Below are positions 52,834-57,806 of a stretch of DNA of 57,806 nucleotides, one piece after another. The DNA is taken from the NCBI GenBank assembly GCA_029262115.1, contig JAJCZZ010000011.1, forward strand, positions 1-57,806, given 5' to 3'. The notes under the pieces were generated by a model. The model was not told the origin of the DNA. It did not search any database and saw nothing but the letters and a program-made list of their open reading frames with translations. The translations under genes were made by a program, and so were the position numbers. The stretch's first letter is position 1. The number at the start of each line of letters is the position of its first letter. The DNA is from Gemmatimonadota bacterium (lineage in GTDB: Bacteria > Gemmatimonadota > Gemmatimonadetes > Longimicrobiales > Gaopeijiaceae).

Positions 52834-54053
52834 CACCGTTGCCTCGAAAACGTGGGAAAGATCGTCTCGACCGCGCGCTGCCGCGTTCGGATCCGAAGGT
52901 CCGCGGTGGCTGGCGGGTGGTCGCCGACCCCCACCGAGTTGAAGGCACCGAGGACCGCCACCTGCTTCTCGGGGTCGAAGATCATGAAGGAGTAGTAAGC
53001 CCGCTGCGTGCCCGTGTGACCCACCAACCGGCCGCCGGGGCTGTCGTACAGGAAGAACGAGAGTCCCATCGCCCCCGGGCCCAGTTCGCTGTCGCCGATC
53101 GGGACCACCTCCCGCCACATCTCCTCGAGACTCGCACGGCGCAGGACATCGTCCCGCCCGCCCGACTCCGGCGTGCCCCCGAGCAGGAAGGCGAGGTAGC
53201 GGGCCATGTCGCCGAGGGGAGCATTGAGACCCCCGTTGCTGACCGTGATACCGGTGTTGAAGTCACGGCCGCCCGGTTGCGGACCGTCCGCGCCGATCCA
53301 GTAGTGGTTCGATCGGTGCCGGAGGAGGTGCCACGGCGTGGCGTCGAAGTATGCGCGGCGCATCCCCAAGGGTCGGAAGATGTTCTTGTCGACGTAGGCC
53401 TCGAAGACATCGCCTGAAACCGACTCGACAATGCGCCCCAGGAAGATCACGCCGGGATTCGAGTAGCTGAAGCGGCTGCCGGGCGGGAAGTGGAGGCGCG
53501 TGTACGGCATCATGCTCACGAGTTGGCTCCACTCCGTGGGTTCATGGGGATGCCACTCCTGGTCTCCCCCCCACGGCCAGGTACCCCCGCGAAAACCGGC
53601 GGAGTGGCTGAGGAGATGGCGGATGGTGACATCCTCCATGGCTCCATAGGGCGTGTGGACCTGCCGCAGTTCGGGCACGTAGCGTACCGCCGGATCGTCC
53701 AGGCGCAGCAGACCGCGATCACGGAGTTGGAGGATGGCGATGGCCGTGAACGTCTTCGTTATGGACGCCCAGTGATAGATCGTCGCAGCGTCCACCGGGG
53801 TTTCGACCCCGGCTCCGATGGCGAGTTCAGCGTGCCCGAACGCTTCGATGCGTTCGAGCCCGGCCGGGGTCACCAGCCCGAGGCTCGCCCCGACCATGCC
53901 CTCTCGCTCGAGGGAGGCGCGCCAGGTGCGTGCGACCTCCGTGAAAGCGTCATCCGCGCCGGCAGGTAGCTGCGCGCGCCCGTCGGTGGGCAGGGCTGAG
54001 AGGACGAAGACCGTGGCGGCGGTAGCCAGCAGAGGGCGGCGGTTCCTGGGCAT
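52833..54053 (-). CDS. Secreted class C beta-lactamase-like serine hydrolase
   Basis: A 406-residue serine hydrolase of the beta-lactamase class C/penicillin-binding family. The signal peptide ends near DGRAQ. Active-site motifs: ASITKTFTA (SxxK), FSYSNPGVIFLG (YxN), and RLVGHTGTQ (HTG in place of KTG). The HLLSHSAGF motif is typical of esterase/D-aminopeptidase members. Substrates could be D-peptides or esters; true beta-lactamase activity is less likely without KTG. The ATG at 54053 leads an operon with the M19-like gene. Confidence 0.87.
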   Translation of the reverse strand: MPRNRRPLLATAATVFVLSALPTDGRAQLPAGADDAFTEVARTWRASLEREGMVGASLGLVTPAGLERIEAFGHAELAIGAGVETPVDAATIYHWASITKTFTAIAILQLRDRGLLRLDDPAVRYVPELRQVHTPYGAMEDVTIRHLLSHSAGFRGGTWPWGGDQEWHPHEPTEWSQLVSMMPYTRLHFPPGSRFSYSNPGVIFLGRIVESVSGDVFEAYVDKNIFRPLGMRRAYFDATPWHLLRHRSNHYWIGADGPQPGGRDFNTGITVSNGGLNAPLGDMARYLAFLLGGTPESGGRDDVLRRASLEEMWREVVPIGDSELGPGAMGLSFFLYDSPGGRLVGHTGTQRAYYSFMIFDPEKQVAVLGAFNSVGVGDHPPATADLRIRTRQRAVETIFPTFSRQR

Positions 54054-54224
54054 GGTCGGACTCTCGCGGGCGCGGACGCGCAATCGGTGGGAACCGGCGG
54101 AGACGACCCAACTGGCCATATGCACGGAGCCCCACGGGACCCCGGGAATGTGGGATGTGTCGTTCCACGTGCGAAAGGCGGAACGAAAAGGTCGCCTGGC
54201 ACACAGCGGTGCCGGCTATCGTGG

Positions 54225-55109
54225 CTATCGTGGGTCGAGGACCAGCGAGACGGCGTCAGGCCTGGGGGCACCCGTGAGCGTCAAGCCGTAGAACCGCTCC
54301 ACGATTCTCTCCGCCTGCCCCACCACCACGACCGAATAGCGATTGCACACCTCGGCCTCCACGAAGTGCGGCGCCGCAAAGAAACCTCGCCCGGTGCTTC
54401 CGAGGATCTGGAGGAGTGCCACCTCCTCCACCTCGCCCGCGATGGCCGGCACGAGCCCCTCCTGGGCGAACCACGTATCGAGGGCGCGGCGCAGCGGACT
54501 GTTTTCGGTGTGCAGGAGGAACGGCGCGCCGTGAAGGGAGCCCGGGAAGGGGCCCTCCAGGGTCTCCGCTAATTCGGCTGTCCCGAAAATCGAGACACCG
54601 GTCTCGATCAGGAGGTGGTCGTCGACCCGCACTGGAGACGACGGACCCGTGGGAGAGTCGCTGAGGACGAGATCGACCGAGCGAGCCGCGAGGGCCGCAA
54701 TAAGGCGCTCTCGCTTGTCCATGCGGAAGGTCAGACGCACCTGCTCCGCCGGAATCCTCAGGGCCGGGCCGAGGAGGCGATAGGCGCTCAAGAGCGGGAG
54801 CGAATCGACAATTCCCACCGCGAAGCGCTGAGGGACTCCATCCGACCGCGTTCGGACGGCTTCCTCCATTGCGTCGCCGAGCAGGAAGATCTCCGCCGCG
54901 TACCTCTGAACCACCCGACCCGCTTCGGTGAGTTCGAGACGGCCCCCCGACCGTGCGAAGAGCGAGGTTCCCAGCGACCGCTCGAGTTTCGCGACCTGAG
55001 TGCTGATGGTCGGCTGAGTCAGCCCGAGCACGTCCGCCGCCGCCGTGATCGAGCCCTCGCGCGCCACGACCCAGAAGTAGTGGAGATGCTGGTAACTGAA
55101 CGTCCGCAC
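54225..55109 (-). CDS. LysR-family regulator, NhaR-like
   Basis: A 294-residue LysR-type regulator. The N-terminal winged helix reads FSYQHLHYFWVVAREGSITA with TQPTISTQVAKLERSLG as recognition region, close to the NYNHLYYFW start of NhaR. The effector-binding domain follows (VGIVDSLPLLSAYRLLGPAL, DLVLSDSPTG, FLLHTENSPLRRALDTWF). The GTG at 55109 is 4 bases after the SbtB-like stop. Its position as last gene of the carbonic anhydrase-sbtA-sbtB operon suggests control of bicarbonate or sodium homeostasis, comparable in role to CcmR/CmpR although the sequence is nearer NhaR. Confidence 0.86.
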   Translation of the reverse strand: MRTFSYQHLHYFWVVAREGSITAAADVLGLTQPTISTQVAKLERSLGTSLFARSGGRLELTEAGRVVQRYAAEIFLLGDAMEEAVRTRSDGVPQRFAVGIVDSLPLLSAYRLLGPALRIPAEQVRLTFRMDKRERLIAALAARSVDLVLSDSPTGPSSPVRVDDHLLIETGVSIFGTAELAETLEGPFPGSLHGAPFLLHTENSPLRRALDTWFAQEGLVPAIAGEVEEVALLQILGSTGRGFFAAPHFVEAEVCNRYSVVVVGQAERIVERFYGLTLTGAPRPDAVSLVLDPR

Positions 55110-55113
55110 CCGA

Positions 55114-55431
55114 CTACGGTCTCACGTACTTGTCACCACGGACCACCTGAACCTCACTGACCCACGCGATGACGGAGAAGTGCTCGAAGTACAACCCGGC
55201 GATTCCTGAGAGGATTCGCTCAGCGGTCGAACTGTCGACGACGGCCTCGATACGCAGTCCCTCACCCGGCACATCCCCCGTTCGGATCCCGCGCGACCCC
55301 TTTCCGGAGCTGGGGGTCACCGTGTACCCGGTGGCTCCCCACTCCAACAGTTGTCGAGTAAGGCGCTCCCGCAACACCGTCTCCCCGACGATGGTCACGA
55401 GACGGAGACGAGTCAGAACAGCGGGTTCCAT
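55114..55431 (-). CDS. sbtB: SbtB-like PII-family signalling protein
   Basis: A 105-residue PII-like protein. The strand-helix start LRLVTIVGETVLRERLTRQL is followed by the nucleotide-binding T-loop base GATGYTVTPSSGKGSRGIRT, which closely matches the GAKGYTV and GGKGSR residues of cyanobacterial SbtB. The terminal strand is VSEVQVVRGDKYVRP. The redox R-loop CGPEGC of cyanobacterial SbtB is absent. The ATG at 55431 with GGAGG eight bases upstream is preferred to an upstream TTG. SbtB binds adenine nucleotides including cAMP and c-di-AMP and gates SbtA, encoded 23 bases upstream. Confidence 0.87.
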   Translation of the reverse strand: MEPAVLTRLRLVTIVGETVLRERLTRQLLEWGATGYTVTPSSGKGSRGIRTGDVPGEGLRIEAVVDSSTAERILSGIAGLYFEHFSVIAWVSEVQVVRGDKYVRP

Positions 55432-55454
55432 CGGGCGATCCTCCGGGTCGTTTC

Positions 55455-56417
55455 TCACCTGACGAGCCAACTCGCGAACTGATAGTACAGGGGAATGCCC
55501 ACGATGATGTTGAAAGGGAACGTGATGGCCAATGACGCGGTCAACGACAGGGTCGGGTTGGCGTCGGGAAGCGTGAGTCGCACGGCCGGTGGCGCCGCAA
55601 TGTACGAGGCGCTCGCGGACATCGCAGCCAGCACGGTCGTGCCTCCGACACCCAGACCGGCGACGGCGCCCGCGGCCGCCCCCAGCAGTCCGTGGATCAC
55701 CGCCATCGCAATCCCGAAGGCGACGAGAAACGCACCGGTCTGACGGAGATCATTCAAGCGCTCTCCGGCCACCACGCCCATCTCCAGGAGAAAGAGCACC
55801 AGCGCGCCCTTGAAGATCGCACCGTCGTAGAACGGAGCGACCTGAGCCCACGCCTCCGGCGCCGAGACGTACCCCACGGCCATCCCGCCGACCAGAAGGA
55901 CGAGTGTCCGACCGGTCAGCACCTCGTGCATCACCTCGCGCGTGTTTCTGGAGCCCCCCATCTTCAGGGCCCCAATCGTCAGCGCGATGGCGATGCCGGG
56001 CGTCTCGAGAAGCGCGAGAAGGGTTGGCATGTATCCTTCGGCCGGAGTGTCCATCCCCGCAGCGAACGACATGGCCGCAATGAAGGTTACGGCGGACACC
56101 GAACCGTAATGGGCCGCGATGCCCGCTGAGTCCGAGACGCCGAGCCCGCCCACACGACGGAGGACCGCGTAGCTGGTCAGCGGCCGAATGCAACCAAGCG
56201 CCAAGGTGATGACCGCGGGGAGCACGATCACCCCCCACGACGCTTTGGCCAACTCCACTCCGCCCTTGAGCCCGAGGGCGAAGAGGAGGTAGATCCCCAG
56301 GCCCGCGTACACGTCGCGCGGAAGAGAGAACTCGCTCCGAACCAGCCTCGCGATTACGCCGAGAACGAACGCCAGCGTGATCGGCGAGAGCAGGTTGACC
56401 TCGAGGATCGCCCCCAA
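55455..56417 (-). CDS. sbtA: SbtA-type sodium-dependent bicarbonate transporter
   Basis: A 320-residue membrane protein with ten hydrophobic helices, of the SbtA (DUF897) family. Signatures: YLLFALGLKGGVELAKA, the first-core AHYGSVSAVTFIAAMSFAAG, GALVLFLLEMGVVAGERL, and the second-core SASASYIAAPPAVRLTLPDA. These are the inverted-repeat transport sites of SbtA. The start is a TTG at 56417, two bases after the carbonic anhydrase stop; no ATG is available. It imports bicarbonate with sodium across the inner membrane. Its regulator SbtB follows. Confidence 0.9.
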   Translation of the reverse strand: MGAILEVNLLSPITLAFVLGVIARLVRSEFSLPRDVYAGLGIYLLFALGLKGGVELAKASWGVIVLPAVITLALGCIRPLTSYAVLRRVGGLGVSDSAGIAAHYGSVSAVTFIAAMSFAAGMDTPAEGYMPTLLALLETPGIAIALTIGALKMGGSRNTREVMHEVLTGRTLVLLVGGMAVGYVSAPEAWAQVAPFYDGAIFKGALVLFLLEMGVVAGERLNDLRQTGAFLVAFGIAMAVIHGLLGAAAGAVAGLGVGGTTVLAAMSASASYIAAPPAVRLTLPDANPTLSLTASLAITFPFNIIVGIPLYYQFASWLVR

Positions 56418-56419
56418 CG

Positions 56420-57121
56420 TCAGCCCCGATCCAGGAGATCGACGGTCCCGGTCTTCAGGTCATACACGGCACCAACGACGATCAGACGGCCGGATGCGAC
56501 CGCCTCGCGAATCACGGGCGAAGACGTCGAGATCACCCGCGCCTGCGCGCGCACATTGTCGCGAACCGCGTGACCGATGTCCGAGCCCGCGTCGGTGATG
56601 TGCGGCGTGATGTGTGAATACAGGGCCGAAATCTGACCGGGCACAGGTCCCCCCTTCATGGCGGCCGACACCGCTCCGCACGAGGAGTGGCCGAGGACCA
56701 TCAGCACCATCGAGCCCAGCACGCCCACCGAGTACTCCAGACTCGCGACCTCTTCGGTGCCCGCAACATTGCCCGCGACGCGGACCGTGAAGACGTCGCC
56801 GAAGCCCTGATCGAAGAGTAGCTCCGGCGGCACGCGCGAGTCGGCGCACGAGAGGATCGCGGCGAACGGCGACTGCCCGTCCGCCAAGTCAGCGACGCGC
56901 GCGAGGTCGCGCCGCATCCCAACGGGCTGTCCGCCCGCGAATCGGCGATTCCCCTCAACGAGCCTCTGAAGCGCCTCGTCCGTGCTCTGCGGACGGGGAC
57001 CGAGCGGAGTCGTGGGCTCGGCAAGGGCGTGTGCGGGGAGCGCAGCCACGGCGGCACCGGCGGTCACGGCGGCGGACGTCCGGAGGAAGTTGCGCCGGTC
57101 TACGGAAGAGGGGCGACTCAT
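56420..57121 (-). CDS. Beta-carbonic anhydrase with Tat signal
   Basis: A 233-residue beta-class carbonic anhydrase. The Tat signal SSVDRRNFLRTSAAVTAGAA precedes ALPAHALA. Zinc site: SCADSRVPPE (Cys and the Asp-Arg dyad) and GHSSCGAVSAAM (His and Cys). FGDVFTVRVAGNVAG is the conserved strand-helix. The ATG at 57121 has an AGGTGAGAG-type site. The family is usually cytoplasmic, so an exported version would interconvert CO2 and bicarbonate in the periplasm and feed SbtA, immediately downstream in the same operon. Confidence 0.9.
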   Translation of the reverse strand: MSRPSSVDRRNFLRTSAAVTAGAAVAALPAHALAEPTTPLGPRPQSTDEALQRLVEGNRRFAGGQPVGMRRDLARVADLADGQSPFAAILSCADSRVPPELLFDQGFGDVFTVRVAGNVAGTEEVASLEYSVGVLGSMVLMVLGHSSCGAVSAAMKGGPVPGQISALYSHITPHITDAGSDIGHAVRDNVRAQARVISTSSPVIREAVASGRLIVVGAVYDLKTGTVDLLDRG

Positions 57122-57189
57122 GGCACTCTCACCTTTCGGTTGGTGGTCAGATCGTTCCGCGGGACGCGGGAACAGGACCAAATTCTGAC

Positions 57190-57245
57190 ACACACTCGAG
57201 CTATTGAGAATACCTAATAACAAATACTCTATATTGTTTTTTTCA
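57190..57245. promoter_or_regulatory. AT-rich control region of the carbonic anhydrase-sbtAB-lysR operon
   Basis: About 55 bases of very AT-rich sequence in an otherwise GC-rich window, upstream of the carbonic anhydrase start. It contains inverted half-sites GAGAAT and ATACTC about 12 bases apart, plus an ATTG-T7-CAAT element. This fits the T-N11-A type of LysR operator and an associated promoter, but exact -35/-10 elements cannot be fixed by eye. Confidence 0.5.
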
Positions 57246-57301
57246 ATGCATGTAGACGTCGAATCGTCGTGTTCGAAATGGGTGTGGAGGCCGACCGGGG
57301 T

Positions 57302-57523
57302 CTACGTCTCGTACGGATCCCGTCGCATCCGCCGGTAGGCGTAGACGCCCACGCCGAGCGCCAGGAAGGCGCCCAGGACTACCCCGAGGAGGATCGCGGC
57401 CTTGAGCGCGATCATGCCGACGCCGAGCAGCCATCCGGCGAGGGGGGCGAGCAGAATTTTCAGCGCCTCGAGGATGACGAAACCGAGCAGGCCGGTGACA
57501 GTGAGGGACGCGGCAAACTTCAT
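57302..57523 (-). CDS. Small two-helix membrane protein
   Basis: A 73-residue protein of unknown function: a hydrophobic helix near VTGLLGFVILEALKILLAPL, a second around GMIALKAAILLGVVLGAFLA, and a basic C-terminus (YAYRRMRRDPYET). The ATG at 57523 has GGAG eight bases upstream, which favours it over a longer reading to 57634. Related small proteins are common in the phylum, but I cannot name a family. Confidence 0.6.
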   Translation of the reverse strand: MKFAASLTVTGLLGFVILEALKILLAPLAGWLLGVGMIALKAAILLGVVLGAFLALGVGVYAYRRMRRDPYET

Positions 57524-57617
57524 GTGATCGTCTCCAGGTGCGGCGGTCGCCGGTCGGTCCGGCATGCTGATCCTGAGTCCATCTACGAGAGGTGTACGGT
57601 TCAGGTTCCAGACCCGG

Positions 57618-57645
57618 TTCACCTTTTCGCCCAACGGCCTATCTT
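57618..57645 (+). promoter_or_regulatory. Housekeeping promoter of tRNA-Lys
   Basis: TTCACC (57618-57623) and TATCTT (57640-57645), separated by 16 bases, match sigma-70-type -35/-10 elements and end 6 bases before the tRNA. The following G or A residues would give a very short leader. Confidence 0.55.
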
Positions 57646-57651
57646 GAAGGC

Positions 57652-57724
57652 GACCCGGTAGCTCAGTTGGCAGAGCAACTGACTTTTAATCAGTAGGTCG
57701 TGGGTTCGAGCCCCACCCGGGTCA
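57652..57724 (+). tRNA. tRNA-Lys (anticodon TTT)
   Basis: A 73-base cloverleaf without encoded CCA. The acceptor arm GACCCGG (57652-57658) pairs with CCGGGTC (57717-57723), discriminator A. The anticodon stem ACTGA/TCAGT encloses loop CTTTTAA, so the anticodon TTT is at 57685-57687 (lysine). The T arm GTGGG/CCCAC encloses TTCGAGC, and the D arm contains GCTC/GAGC. Confidence 0.95.
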
Positions 57725-57806
57725 TTTCTCAGGGCGAAATGTACCCCGGTGGGGCCCCAACCCAGGGTTGACGTCGCTTCCCTCCGTCCGTAGCGACGCA
57801 TTCGCG

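Noticed and set aside
57619-57801. Minus-strand open frame across the tRNA-Lys gene
   Set aside because: It is the antisense of the tRNA; this GGARTHDLL...QLSYRV-type translation is a well-known artefact of tRNA genes.

Overview
The window is a high-GC bacterial chromosome segment packed with protein genes. It has one tRNA gene and no rRNA, insertion sequence, CRISPR array or prophage that I could see. The gene content points to Gemmatimonadota: many secreted peptidases and amidohydrolases with beta-propellers, ADOP-type ABC permeases, BNR-repeat proteins, DUF2723 and TMTC-like membrane glycosyltransferases, Tat-exported enzymes, and frequent GTG/TTG starts. That placement is inference from gene content only. 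Adjacent genes very often share 1-4 bases at stop/start junctions (ATGA, GTGA, TGATG), which suggests translationally coupled operons.

Left arm (1-5.8 kb, minus strand): two small hypothetical/pseudopilin-like genes, a DedA membrane protein, and a dephospho-CoA kinase fused in frame to a PHP phosphoesterase domain. An intrinsic terminator follows. Next come a DHH/DHHA1 phosphoesterase, an unrecognised protein, Fur and agmatinase. Then on the plus strand (5.9-13 kb): a DUF255 thioredoxin-fold protein, a fused E1 alpha/beta 2-oxoacid dehydrogenase, an EEP-family lipoprotein, and an APC permease carrying a C-terminal TrkA/RCK module.

13.2-24 kb: a frameshifted type II NADH dehydrogenase lies behind a MoeB/ThiF-rhodanese gene. 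These are divergent from a BlaI/M56 pair whose control region holds two TACGA-N6-TCGTA operators. The M56 protein ends in a TonB-plug-like tail instead of a beta-lactam sensor. A 21-bp tandem hairpin repeat separates it from a DUF2723/aminotransferase/RidA operon. An alpha/beta hydrolase and a HEAT-repeat protein follow, overlapping tail to tail.

24-37 kb: a persulfide-dioxygenase-like protein with two rhodanese domains, a large BNR protein, PNPOx, DinB and M19 dipeptidase genes, and a PHB-depolymerase-like lipoprotein. An orphan NtrC-type sigma-54 activator has a good -24/-12 promoter and an inverted repeat upstream of it.

37-42 kb: a secreted protein with 75 uninterrupted Gly-X-Y triplets, 33 of them with Thr in Y. 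It faces a TMTC-like TPR glycosyltransferase and a DPM1-like GT2. I propose this as a possible collagen-like glycoprotein and O-glycosylation module.

42-54 kb: a peptide-processing block with two amidohydrolases, an M24 peptidase, an ADOP permease, an M19-like protein lacking metal ligands, and a class C-type serine hydrolase. 54-57 kb: an inorganic-carbon operon of Tat-exported beta-carbonic anhydrase, SbtA, SbtB and a NhaR-like LysR regulator, behind an AT-rich control region. The window ends with a small membrane protein gene and tRNA-Lys(TTT) with its own promoter.
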